Origin: Gibbula magus
Taxonomy: Eukaryota > Mollusca > Gastropoda > Trochida > Trochidae
DNA: 64,000 nt
Assembly: GCA_936450465.1 (NCBI GenBank)
Contig: OW388296.1
Coordinates: 12,087,867 to 12,151,866, forward strand
Direction: 5' to 3'
Part shown: piece after piece, positions 23,011 to 35,003 of the stretch
Numbering within the stretch: position 1 is the first letter of the stretch
Layout: each line of letters starts with the position of its first letter
The notes under the pieces: generated by a model
The model's database searches: none
The model's input: only the letters and a program-made list of their open reading frames with translations
Told to the model about the DNA's origin: nothing
Translations under genes and position numbers: made by a program

Positions 23011-23518
23011 TACCTACGTTGTAGGCGGATACGATGCTACAGTAACTTCTCGAATATACAGTGTACATGCATACCTACGTTGTAGGCGATATGCAGCGCA
23101 GTTTACCTACGTTGTAGGCGGATTAGATGTAACAGGAACACCTTGTATATGAAGTGTTGGGTACCTACGTTGAAGGCGGATTAGATGTTACAGTAACATC
23201 TGGAATATACAGTGTACATGTATACCTACGTTGTAGGCGGTATGCAGCGCAGTATACCTACGTTGTAGGCGGATTAGATGTAACAGGAACACCCGGTATA
23301 TGAAATGTTGGGTACCTACGTTGAAGGCGGATTAGATGTTACAGTAACATCTGGAATATACAGTGTTTATGTATACCTACGTTGTAGGCGGTATGCAGCG
23401 CAGTATACCTACTTAGTAGGCGGATTAGATGTTACCATAATATGTGGAATATGCAGTGTTCGGTACATACATTGAAGGCAGATTAGATGTAACAGTAACA
23501 TTTACAAGATACAGTGAT
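23011..23518. repeat. higher-order minisatellite, 151-bp period of three subunits
   Basis: Ten subunits each open with a variant of TACCTACGTTGTAGGCGG, itself a short hairpin (CCTAC...GTAGG). Their starts (23011, 23072, 23104, 23162, 23223, 23255, 23313, 23374, 23406, 23464) give spacings of exactly 61, 32, 58 repeated three times. The later subunits are the most mutated. No coding potential. Confidence 0.95.
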
Positions 23519-24418
23519 GCTGAATGTTATCTGGTAATGTGCTAGTGATACATGGAGAGGGACTATCGCCAGACAAAGCGAGTTTCTCGTAACATCGCCA
23601 TGCTTGATGGTCTGTGGTGTTGGAGGGCAGTGAGGCGCGATTCATATGTGATCTTGTATCGTAATCGTAATAAACGCCTCGACACGTATCGCAGTGAACG
23701 TCCATTATGATGTTTGTTGGTTTATCTGGGGTGTGTTGGATGGAAAGAGAAGTGAACTAATTAATAGATTTCGTGTCATTACGGTAAATTATTGCATCAG
23801 TACCACAGCTTTGACAATTGCAATGTTTCGGGGATAGTTGGGATATTTTCAGCAACTTTGAAATGATAACTTTTCATTATTCCCTGAAAAAAATCACTGA
23901 AAGGCATCTGATTGAACACGGTATATATATATACTACGTGATTCAAATGCATTATGTCTTATCAATCTTGAGGAAATTTTCTCAGAAATGACTTAAATCT
24001 AGGCGATATTAATTTCTGAATTGCAAGCAGTCTTATCAAAAGTATTATGACGATTATTTTTGCAACGAATGAATACAACCATATTATAACTTGCAGGTAC
24101 AATCAGTCGTACATGGTCAACCGCTGTTAAAATTGATTAGTTACTACATAAAGAAAAGAAAAGACTTGAAATATTCATATTATTATTTAAGTGTAAATCC
24201 TGAGTGATTTGCTTTTCTCTTTCTCAGAAACATAAATTTTCACAACATCGGATCATCAGCTAACATTCCCATTGACACCAAGCGGCTAATTGCCCGCAGT
24301 CAATAACGACTAACTCTTAAAAGTCAAGATTATAGGTAAGGAAAGTATATAAACAAGAACAAAAAAGCTAAATACATATTGAACTATAAGAAACATTAAT
24401 TTATCTGTGTCCGTATAC
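23519..24418. other. no gene seen
   Basis: Sequence between the minisatellite and the 3' end of the adenylate-forming pseudogene. Only short AT-rich open frames are present. Confidence 0.4.
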
Positions 24419-26029
24419 TTAAAAAAGTCCGAGCCTCTGTGAAGCCATGATTGCTAAACCTTTACGGCGAATCTTATCTGTATTCGTTTTTGGAAACTCA
24501 TCAAAGAAGAGAACATACTTTGGAAGTATGTTGAGGCTTGAGGTCTCGTCCAGAACGGTTTCCTGTTTGCAGAAACTGATGATGTTTTCAGGTGAAGGCT
24601 TGACGTCAGTCGTATCATCAATCTTGATGCAGGCACAGATCTCGTGGTGAAGAACTTTATCTGGAACTGGGACAATGACAGCTTCCTTCACTCCTGGACA
24701 CTTGACAATCTTCTGTGCCCAGCAGGCAGGATACAGGATGTAGGCTCCATGCATGATTGCGTCAGAACTTCTTCCTTCCACAAATAGACAACCATCTTCT
24801 CTCAGATAGCCAATATCTCCAGTTCTGAACCAACCATCAGGCAGGAAGGAATCATGTGACTATGATCCAAGATAAGGTAAGCAGAGCGTTGGTGACTTGA
24901 CCAGAATCTCACCCTTTGCCATGAATGGGAGGTCGTGTTATTTATCATCTGCAATTCTGACAATTCCCCCATTTATAGGAAAACCAGCCTGAACATTTTG
25001 AAATTGGGATAGGTTATCTAACTGAATTGTTGTTGTAGTGATTATATCAATTTCACTTGAGCCATAAGCTATGGTAACTTGCTCTGAATGACCGGTCACA
25101 GCTTCTAGATGTTGTAATTTGATCGGTTGAACAGATGTGAAGGTTTTTTGTCGACCAGGAGGGTGTTTGCTTGATGCAGCAGTCATTACTTGTGGTGCCA
25201 TAGAAGCTACGGTGATGTGACTTTTGGAAATAATATCCAACATCAAAGAGTGTTCCTTGACTTTGTTGATTGTTTCGTCAACCATAACTCTTGTACCTCC
25301 AGAAACAAGGAACATAGTAGGATAACCTCCAACCCAACCAAGAGGCGAGATGTTCAAATATGAGGATCCACTTTCCAATTGCAGACGGGTGTTTAGACAT
25401 TGTCCCATTAACAACATGTTTGCGCTGCTGTTTGGAACGAGTTTGGAATAGCCTGTGCTACCTGATGTTGTAAAGACTATAGCTCTAGATTCTGGCTTTC
25501 CTTTCTCACAAACATATACATCTTCCTGTTTTAATGAATCGAGTAGGATGGAGCCCGTAAACACAGCTGACTTGATGGATGGAATTCGTTTGCTTTTGAC
25601 AACAGCATGACTATCTGAATAGAAACACTCTTCAAAATGGGGTTTGCATAAATCCCAAGCGCTCTTGACTTGATCTGGATCGACTATAATGCAAACACAT
25701 TCTGCTTTGATCAGTGAGACTATGAGATCTTCTCCATCTGCCCGAAGAACCTGTCCGTTCATGGACACAGCTCCAGCTAGCTGGACACCAAACTCAGCCA
25801 CTATTCTCTCTGGACATTTTGGGAGAGAAATGCAAACCACATCTCTTGGCTTAACTCCACATATGGTCAGTCTGTGGGCGAACCGACTGGACAGATCCAG
25901 GACATCTCCCCTGGTCAACTGACGTGTGCCATCTTCACTCCAGAAGATGAAGGCAGGACTATCTGGATCTGTTTTACCCCAGAAAAGGATTCGGTCAGCA
26001 ATTGTCTGGCCTCTTTGGATTGATTGCAT
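24419..26029 (-). pseudogene. broken, mosaic copy of an ANL-family acyl-CoA-synthetase-like gene
   Basis: From the ATG at 26029 the frame runs to an in-frame TAA at 24938-24940. It resumes in the same frame past a second stop (TAG, 24860-24862) to the family C-terminus and a final TAA at 24419. The core motif TTSGSTGYSK, a YGSSE box, TGD and the C-terminal TDK lysine region are all present, so only point mutations broke it. The first ~155 residues and everything after LPFMAKGE are nearly identical to the plus-strand copies. The middle (about 24940-25565) differs heavily, silent sites included, and lacks the H.HKNL segment after the core motif. A 5'UTR acceptor (TTTGTAG) ends at 26037. Two stops argue for a pseudogene, though a recent one. 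Confidence 0.85.
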
Positions 26030-26059
26030 ATTGAATCTACAAATCAAGAAACGTAAGCA

Positions 26060-29000
26060 AATAAGAGTGGTTGGTCGTCATGCAGCCACTGAACTGACAT
26101 TTGTCAACAATTTATCGGTCACCAAATGTTTATGGTTTCCTTAGTACATGATTATGTTGTTTTAAGACTGCATCAATAATCCACTAATGACTGCCTTTGC
26201 CCAGTCAAGAGGGGTGTCAGATTGCATTCTGGTCACCCCGTCCTTGATAGTAAGATATTCAACATATCACATGTGTCGAGTAAGATAACATTGAGCTCTT
26301 GGTGACAGATGGTGCTAATTGCCTATTCCAATCTAAATCTAATCTTTATTGATTTATAATTCCTGGATCCCCGGAGAGATTGAGATTATTTATTTATAAC
26401 AGATGTTTTAAAAACCTGAACTAATTTGGCACTTCCCGACGTAATCAAATCAAATATGTCCTTGCATAACGTTTAAAGTAAATGTTTACCAGAAATATGA
26501 CATAATAAGTATACAGAATACGAACGTTTATTGAAACTGAAAAGTATCATATTTGAAAGCTTAAAGCAAAAACATCTGGATGATTTAAACCATTTATGCT
26601 TACCTTACTTTTTATGAGCTAATAATTATCACTTTCCATTGCGCTAACTATGTTATTTTGACCCCTACCCTGTGCCTGTGGCCGTTTTTTCGATGTGCAT
26701 GCCTTTGAATACAAGACCACCCAGGAGGGATGACGTATCCCCCCAGCCCCACATTAGTTGAATAATCAACTTTTTATCAGCAGTATATAATCAAAACTAT
26801 AAGGTGTATTTGCTCATGATGATAGGTGTATTTTCCCCACAATTCACTTCATATTACCTATATAAAAGACAAATGTCCAAAATGTTGTCATGGAAACAGA
26901 AAAAAAATATTGTGATATTTTGAGCTCATATTCCAAATTTGAGCGAAATCGGTTAAGAAATAAAGATTTTAAATAAATATCTCCGCTATTGTTATAAAGA
27001 CACAAGGGAGGGCACTTGAATACGATCTTAACCGATGCAACCAATCAGGACTCTCAATTTCTAACCGTGACATCCGTCACAGTAAAACAGAGGTTAGGAT
27101 CTATTATCTGAAGGGAGTAAACTCAGTAGAGAATGTTGCGGCACAGTTACTCGTGGTAATATTTATGTGGTTATGATGCCCTATCAACTGTCAAAGAAAA
27201 GTGCCTTTTAACAATATTATGAACATTTAAATGTTTAAATGCCTGTAATGTTAGGAAATGTCAAAGAAAATGTTCTCTTTTTCTATTGAGTGATATTCCA
27301 AATCATAAAATATGTTTTATATACATTTCAACACTTGGAGCAAATAACAAGAATCGGTTTATCTAATAAAATGTGTACTCTGTCAACATATGAAAGTTTT
27401 TTTTCTGAATTACATAATTAATCCATTCTTCATTGATTTACAGATTGAGATATATTTTAGTCATGCTAATCCGGTCTGAAAGGCAACAGAAGATCATCTC
27501 CATAAAGACACTGAACGAATGCCACGTCTTAAATATGGTATGGTTGTGTACAGACACCTTGGCTAGTGTGGATTATACATTGTCGATTCTGACGACTACA
27601 TTTGCAATACTTTTATGATGCATAATTTAAAGCCTTATTAACTACAGAGCCACTGGCTTTATTTTACATTTTGTGATGAATCATATACGTTTTGCTTACT
27701 GTATGATGATAGATAAACTACCAAATTTACATATTCATTCAAATGCATAACAGCACTGTGTCTGAGGTTGCATGCTCGTTAACCTTTTGATATGCATGTT
27801 ATCTTGAAATATAAACCTAAGGAGTCATATTTGTGTAATTTTGGAGGTAATTCTTTTCTCAGGTAAACCTCCTTTCAAGGCCATACAGAACTCCCTTGGG
27901 CATTCTAGAGAACATCTCTGGGACAATCTATAGACTATCTCTGGCCCTGAAAGTAGACTTTAACGTGAATTGTAAATTCCGGAATAACCTCATTTGATGT
28001 TTTAATTTCAATCACAGAACAAATCGAAAATGATTCTAAGTTAAAATTTCATACTTGACATGATTCGAACGAGCATCGCTTCGCTCCTTAAACTGGACGC
28101 TCTAGATCTATCACGGATCCACAAAGGACCTGACTATGAAACGTTTAAAGAGCCATCAAGGATGTTGATGAACATATCGGAAATTTTCCCTGAAATAAAT
28201 ACACTCAATTTTTACAAAAAGATTCAACCCAAAAAAAGCCGAGAAATTGCATTAATTAGTAAAGGTGTTTTCCAGTCTAAATATAGATCCAGTCTTTATT
28301 TTCAAGCGCAAAGCATTGTGGTCTAGCTCACACACTATAAACAAAGACACGAAAGAATAACAAAAATTATGAGCAATGAAAGAAATCGAAATATATAATT
28401 TGTTGGCGTTTATTTATTTACCATTTCATTTAATTATGTATTTGCTACGGATATTGGAATAATTGTTTTACCTTACTAGGTATTTTGCTTGAATTTTATA
28501 ATTAATGAGAGTAAAAATTTGTCATAATTTGCTGGTCTTATCTCGATAAAAAGTACATTAAAGAGGCAATAATTTGTATATTCTCAGGACATTTAGAAAC
28601 ATTGTCACATTCAGTAATGTGTGACAAGGGTAACTTGCAAGAGAAGCACATGCATCACGTGGAGCATATGGGTTGTTATGGCGACTTGCGCTAGAGACGA
28701 GCCGTTATGCTTCGGAAACCTTTTCTGTTCTCCGCTGTTGTGTAGTACGTTTTATGCAATAAAGGGGATTCTGTTTATATAATAAGAGTGGCTCATTACA
28801 TTTTAACGTCATTGTTTATGTTGTATGTTTATGTATTTATTTTAATGATGTAATGAGGTGAGTCTTTAATAAACAATCTGTCTGTCTGTCTGTCTGTCTA
28901 TGACGTCAGATACCCTTAGCGCGCTACTCGAAGTGGTACTTCTCTTTGAAACCAAATTCAATTACATTGTCGTGATATGAACATTATTTAACATATGCCA

Positions 29001-29960
29001 TGTTGTAGATAAAGATTTCTCTGGCGATTGACGTTGTAAGTATATTTTAATTCAAAACGATTTAGTAAGCTTACAAATCGAATTAGTAATCTGACTTAAT
29101 ATATGCCTGAATTAGTAAGCTTATAAATAGCGATTTAAGTCCCGTTTGGCACCCCATACATCCATACTTGTCCTGGTACAAATGTCATTAAGTCTTGACT
29201 AACCAGCGTATTCATACCGTATGGTATTCACCCGGTCTTTATCAATAGCGCATTCTTTCAATCCTCTAAATCTCTCCACGGTTACTCATAGAAGTTAATT
29301 GATCTTGCATTCAAACCTGTAAATTCATTGAAGGCAACTTAAACTTGTATCACACAGGCAGTTGTGTTAAGTCCGCCGCACAATTATCGTCTTAAAGGTA
29401 AGAACATAACATATGTACATGTACATGTTTGATGACTTTGGTGAACCATTTTTCTTTAAAACAAAAATCCTTATCGGTAAAACATTATGTAAAATACAAA
29501 ACGTATAGTCAAAGGATATATACACTTGGAAATTAATTAAGCAACACCTTAGTTTGTAAACTGAAATGAGGTGCTCTTGGATAGTTAGGATAAATTGAAT
29601 GATTTTATCGCTCCAGGCATAACAATTGGTTGTTTGCGACTCGTAAATTGAAATAAAAATCCACCAAATGCACAATTTATGAAAATGTGAAGGACGATTT
29701 GATGGAACTGATTTTTACCTAAAAAAAAATATTGTCTTTGGAGAGAAACTACACTACAAACTTTAGAATGGATTTATTGTAAACAACATTGTTGACACTA
29801 AGTTGACATTCACAGACCAAAACATCTTTTATCATACATGATGAGAAGCTAGACAGACATTAATCTTCCAATCCCATTTTCAACGATAACTGAGAAAAAG
29901 CCCACAACAATATGGTCTGTAAATACATTTGAGATTATTTGAGTTTATCATTATCTGTTT
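26060..29960. other. no gene seen; dispersed-repeat remnants
   Basis: AT-rich DNA. Near 27030-27115 a segment (ACCAATCAGGACTCTC, then CAGAGGTTAGGATC) recurs inverted near 51480-51570, so it is a dispersed repeat. Open frames up to about 100 codons lack protein-like features. Confidence 0.4.
28700..28899 (+). repeat. retroelement 3' tail ending in (TCTG)n
   Basis: An AATAAAC-type end runs directly into a TCTG microsatellite (28877-28899), the usual layout of short-tail SINE or LINE ends. Confidence 0.4.
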
Positions 29961-30042
29961 ATTTAACACTTCTTCTCATCTTAGATAAATGAATATCCTA
30001 AGAAGAGACCGTATTTGTTCATTAAGACAAGTTTATTGAAAT

Positions 30043-30680
30043 TGAGAAGGTGGGGTTTGGTGGTTGTTGTGTGTGGTGAATGTGGGGTTTGGTGGTTGTT
30101 GTGTGTGATGAAGGTGGGGTTGGTGGATGTTGTGTGTGGTGAATGTGGGGTTTGGTGGGTGTTGTGTGTGGGGTGTGGTGGGTGTTGTGTGTGGTAAATG
30201 TGGGGTTTGGTGGGTGTTGTGTGGTGAAGGTGGGGTTTGGTGGGTGTTGTGTGTGATGAAGGTGGGGTTTGGTGGATGTTGTGTGATGAAGGTGGGGTTT
30301 GGTGGGTGTTGTTCGGGTGAAGGTGGGGTGTGGTGGTTGTTGTGTGGTGAAGGTTGGGTTTGGTGGTTGTTGCGTGTGATGAAGGTGGGGTTTGGTGGAT
30401 GTTGTGTGATGAAGGTGGGGTTTGGTGGGTGTTGTTCGGGTGAAGGTGGGGTGTGGTGGTTGTTGTGTGGTGAAGGTGGGGTGTGGTGGTTGTTGTGTGG
30501 TGAAGGTTGGGTTTGGTGGTTGTTGCGTGTGATGAAGGTGGGGTTGGTGGATGTTGTGTGTGGTGAAGGTGGATGTTGTGTGTGATGAAGGTGGGGTTTG
30601 GTGGGTGTTGTGTGTGGTGAAGGTGGGGTGTGGTGGTTGTTGTGTGATGAAGGTGGGGTTTGGTGGTTGTTGTGTTGGGT
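30043..30680. repeat. G/T-strand minisatellite, roughly 30-33-bp units
   Basis: The plus strand is almost all G and T, with units like GGTGGGGTTTGGTGGGTGTT alternating with TGTGTGGTGAA or TGATGAA. Four-G runs are frequent. Unit lengths vary, so frames shift, but no unit has a stop. This leaves long spurious frames in both directions (Pro/His/Thr-rich on minus, Gly/Val/Trp-rich on plus). I see no reason to treat them as proteins. Confidence 0.9.
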
Positions 30681-30819
30681 GCCCCGGATATGCCTCCGAC
30701 GGGACATGGTGGAAATATAGACTTTATTAGTGAGTCCCAAGAACATGGTAGGTCATTTGAGGCTTTTTGCTCCGGATGTCGGTTTCTTCCATAAGCATTC
30801 TTTGGCGATATGTTTTTGG

Positions 30820-31285
30820 TCGATAATACTATGACATTGACCAAGTTCATGGTGTGTTCCTCCTTTTTGAGGGTAAACGCTGTATACGTTAAGTGAACTT
30901 CTGGTCCAGCTTGTTGACGGAGGTTTTGTGTTACTTGAGCCATGTGTTGATGGTTCGCAGTGTACTCCACAATCGCATGGGATCTGGAAGATGCTTCTTC
31001 TTTGGTTGTTTTAGCAGGGCTGGTGCCTCTGCCATTGGCTCTGAGTAGATTCTTGCCACTTGAGCAGGTGACGTCCATGCAGGTTTTGTTCTTGATGAGA
31101 TGGGAGATCTTGTGGCTGCGGGGCCTGATATATGGAATCGTGACTGTGATGATGACGGTTCGGGCTTAGAGACAGTGTCTTTGATGTTGAGGGTGTTGAC
31201 TTGAGCAACATACGTCTGTATGTTCTTTTTATATTTTGCATGTAGGTCCTCCATAGTGAGAGTAATGTTCCAACCCCAGTTTTGT
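30820..31285 (-). pseudogene. kinesin-motor-like fragment
   Basis: Reading minus from about 31100, CMDVTCSSGKNLLRANGRG is followed by KEEASSRSHAIVEYT, closely matching the switch I region of kinesin motors (NxxSSRSHxI). EEHTMNLVNVIVLS about 40 residues later resembles the NLVDLAGSE switch II neighbourhood, degraded. No P-loop is visible and the upstream part is spread over two frames. The frame then runs into the G/T minisatellite. It is most likely a relic, possibly captured by a repeat; the kinesin identity rests on one short strong motif. Confidence 0.4.
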
Positions 31286-31479
31286 GACATTGTCTTTCAT
31301 TTCAAGATCAAAACGAGACTAAGAACCGTTGACTGGCTTCCCTTCATATCTCCCACATAACTTCTCCTAGGGATGACAAATGACTGATTAGATGTTGGTG
31401 ACGCTGTCCTCAAGGTCTTGTTCCATAACTCCGACCTTTTCAGCATAGGAACTTGCATGTTAGCATGTCATCGTGATAT

Positions 31480-31795
31480 CTCAAGAACCATTCACCTGAT
31501 TCTCATCATATCCTTTACAAAGCTTCTCCTTGGGAATCCACCTCATTGCTGGATAAAAACTGAGTTTGAAGGGTGATTCCCTGCCCCACACTGAGACATG
31601 AGTTGAGAGTCTCGTATTGTCACCTTGGGCAAGGGACTTCATTCGAACTGTGCCTCTGTTGGGGAGTTGAGAATGAAATAGGAACGATGGTGGTCCTTAT
31701 ACCAGGGCAATAATGTGTGTAGCGCTTAGAGCACGGGCCTTTGCGTTGTGGATTTGGCTCGATATACGTATCCTCATTATTATTATTAATAAAAT
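31480..31795 (+). repeat. probable L2/SINE-like 3' end with (ATT)n tail
   Basis: GTGTAGCGCTTAGAGCAC, then TATACGTATCCTC and ATTATTATTATTAAT at 31774-31790, is the familiar 3' end style of L2-like LINEs and their SINEs. The first CCTAATTAGG element lies just beyond. Confidence 0.4.
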
Positions 31796-31811
31796 TAGCA
31801 TATTACATATT

Positions 31812-32580
31812 TACGGAAGCATCCTAGTGCCACAGTGGAAATTGTTTTACTATCACCTAATTAGGAGATACTAACTCATAATTAGGACTTAGTTATCGCC
31901 TAATAAGGACATAACTAAGTCCTAATTAGGAAATAAGTAAGTCCTAATTAGGAGTTAGTATCTCCTAATTAGGTGATACTAACTCCTAATTAGGAGATAC
32001 TTACTCCTAATTAGGACTTAGTTATTTCCTAATTAGGACTTAGTTAGGTCATAATTAGGCGATAACTAAGTCCTTATTAGGAGATAACTAAGTCCTAATT
32101 AGGAGATACTAACTCCTAATTAGGAGTTACCTATGTCCTAATTAGGTGATAGTTATGTCCTAATTAGGCGATAATTAAGTCCTAATTAGGAGATAACTAA
32201 GTCCTAATTAGGAGATAACTAAGTCCTAATTAGGAAAAATTATCTCCTAATTAGGTGATGCTTTCTCCTAATTAGGAGATACTTACTCCTAATTAGGAGA
32301 TACTAATTTCCTAATTAGGACTTAGTTAAGTCCTAATTAGGTGATAAGTAAGTCATAATTAGGGGATACTAACTCCTAATTAGGAGATACTTACTCCTAA
32401 TTAGGAGTTACCTATGTCCTAATTAGGTGATAGTTATGTCCTAATTAGGCGATAACTAAGTCCTAATTAGGAGATAACTAAGTCCTAATTAGGAGATAGC
32501 TAAGTCCTAATTAGGAAATAGTATCTCCTAATTAGGTGATAGTAAAACAATTCTCACTGTGGCACTAGGATGCTTCCGTA
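31812..32580. mobile_element. CCTAATTAGG-array TIR element, copy 1 (6-bp target duplication)
   Basis: It begins TACGGAAGCATCCTAGTGCC and ends with the exact reverse complement. The inverted repeats continue through CACAGTG, ATTGTTTTACTATCACC and into the array, with about two mismatches. The hexamer CATATT flanks both sides (31806-31811, 32581-32586). The interior is a run of the 10-bp palindrome CCTAATTAGG and variants, separated by 11-12-bp spacers from a small set (for example ACTTAGTTATCT, AGTTAGTATCT, ACATAGGTAACT), period 21-22 bp. No coding frame exists, so transposase must come from elsewhere. The superfamily is unknown to me; a 6-bp duplication excludes the commonest ones. Confidence 0.9.
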
Positions 32581-32586
32581 CATATT

Positions 32587-34800
32587 GGTAACCTTGAAAT
32601 CATTCTCTAGGTCACAGGAATGTTTTAGCATGTGATCTTGAATGTTAAGGTTGTCAGTGGGATATCTCAAGAACCATACTCGGTATTTGTGATCTTGATA
32701 TTATTGTTTAATTTTGAAGGATAAATTTGTGACGAGGGATCGTGTCATCTTAGTGCCAAATGATTTAAAACAACATTTGATTATTGTATTCTCATCGTTG
32801 CTACATGTAAATAGTTAGGTGAAGTCCATACGTCGGATCAAACGTAGAGGGGATAAGTCCATACAAAGGTGTCAACGTTGTTTTGCAATTTGGCATAACA
32901 AATCTTCAATATGAAAATACACGGAGTGTACACTTACTCCTTCAGCATGTGGACTGTAGGAAATAATTATCAATTGTTAATCTCTACGTTAAACCTGATG
33001 ATCTATGCTCAGAATTGTAACCATTATGACTACTCTCAGAAGCCTGGTCTTCCTCTTGGTAACTGTTAATCCAATCAAGTAATTTCCAAAAAGACTAATT
33101 TGTAGAGAAGTTTCTCATGTAACTATGGCAAATTTTAACAAAAGCATCACAGATGACATTTGTCAATAGCACTTGACATAAAGTTCTATAAATCCAATAA
33201 CTGATAGATTGTTGAACCGTCAGGAACAAATCATATTATGATTATGTATAATATGCCCTTGTTGTCTCAAAAGAAACTGTATATATAGTCCCCGGTGCTT
33301 TGAGGACATCTAGAAATATACATGTATCTTGAACATCTCTCCGAGTTGTTCAATGATACCTAAACAGTTCAAAGTCTTACTACATGGGGGCGGTATAGGA
33401 CAATCTGGGTTTTCAATGGTGTATTGAGTAACGAATGGCATTTGGTTAGTAAGCTATATATATAAATTATATTTTCAATAGAGATGGGTGGGAAGAATAA
33501 TGATTTCTCACTGATCTCATGTTATTATTTTATTAACCACCACCACTTATTATTATGATACTGTCCATTTAGCTTATATCCACATGGTAGCAGACACATT
33601 GTCATACTGATATGAGTGTGTATAGGACCTATACATAACCAAATATAAATAAGATGATGTAATGTTTTCCTGGTTATTGAACTGTTAACTTATTCTTATT
33701 GTTTATTTCCAATTGACCGGACTAACATAGTTCGTTCCTTTCTCTAAAAGCATTATGTTAGTTTTGCTCAACACTTACAGTCAGTCTACATGTGTCGTAA
33801 CAACAATGTAATGATTCTAATACATGTATAACATCATTATTAAACAGAAAGGATGAGTAAATGTGTAGAGTTGCAAAATAACAACACAGGCTTACAAGTG
33901 AATTTGATGCAGATAACCTTTAAAATTCAATGTTTTACCATATCACCAAGTTCTGTTATGAATGTTCGAAATTCATTATACAAATATAAATATGCAATCC
34001 ATAATCTTCATATACAACAGTTTATTTAAAATACATATAAATAATACATATACAAATATCTATCACTATCAACGAAAACATTTCTTTATAGGTTAGAGTG
34101 ACGGTAAACTTTATCGTCACTAAAACTAATTGTTATTAAGATATCGAAAAAATACCAAATATCTTTTTATGTCTTTTTCTATTAACTAATTCATTACAAA
34201 ACGACACTAGTACTGTATAATCAAACACTTTAGCCAAGTGGAAGCAGCATCAAGTAATAACCATGCATATCAAGGTTTTTGAAACATTATGAGTAATATG
34301 AATTGATAATGTTTCATATATATATCTATGTGTACACTTAGGGGGTTAGTCTGCCATCCAGACCCTAGAGCAAAATATTCAATTGACGACCAGCCCAGTC
34401 CTTTTGAATGTGTTAGACTTCTATACAACGTTGTCTTTACATTGGATAACATTTGCATAGTGATATTTTCTCCTAAAACTTAAGTTCTTTGACCATATTG
34501 ATGATGGTGTGATGCGTCAGTTTTCACTAACAGTCTTTTCACCGACAGTTACCTCATATTGCACCTCCTGCCAATGTATAGACTTTGTTTTCTCAAAATT
34601 GGGGGGTTAATGATTAAGCGACTGTGACCAAGTCGCCCAGCTAACAAAATAACGTAATAAAATACAGTAACGTCATTATACTTGTGCAGAAACCGAAACT
34701 GCACGTCCGATTTACATACACAGTAGTATAGCCTCCTAGGCTGAATGCATTAGAATTACATGTCATTTACATAATGAACAAATGTAACATTGTTATTTCA
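32587..34800. other. no gene seen
   Basis: AT-rich DNA without supported exons. Near 34674-34725 a stretch (CATTATACTTG..CAGAAACCGAAACTGCACGTCC) is related to 4843-4890, a dispersed repeat. Confidence 0.4.
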
Positions 34801-34813
34801 TAGATCACACTTT

Positions 34814-34971
34814 CTGCAATAGAATTTGTTGGTACTTTTTCGGGACGAGTCGATCACTTGCAGGATTCGAACAATCAACCCAAGAAGGCACCAAGCACCA
34901 GTACTGACTGTACCAACAACGTACCGCAAGGGACTTGACTCGAATAAGTACAAGAATGTGTGCTATTGCAG
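34814..34971 (-). mobile_element. degenerate tRNA-like core within imperfect inverted repeats
   Basis: Arms starting CTGCAATAG on both sides run inward to ACTTTTTCG and its counterpart CGAATAAGT, with many mismatches. The minus strand core holds GTTGGTACAGTCAGTACTGG and GTTCGAATCC (B box). The same phrases (GTTGGTACAGTCAATGCTGG, GTTCGAATCC, CCCGAAAAAGTAC) lie in the same order at 45671-45895, so the two are one family. This copy is older. Confidence 0.6.
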
Positions 34972-35003
34972 GTCGTATTATTTGAAAGGTGTTATCGGGA
35001 CGC

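Noticed and set aside
24419..24781. Separate small gene for the 120-residue C-terminal frame
   Set aside because: It is the in-frame continuation of the adenylate-forming pseudogene after a nonsense codon.
29981..31078. 365-codon Pro/His/Thr-rich open frame on the minus strand
   Set aside because: Most of it is the G/T minisatellite read in shifting frames. Only the short kinesin-like part is protein-like.
31860..32535. Regularly spaced palindromic repeats resembling a CRISPR array
   Set aside because: Repeats are only 10 bp, spacers are 11-12 bp and drawn from a few recurring types, the array lies inside a TIR element, and the genome is eukaryotic.
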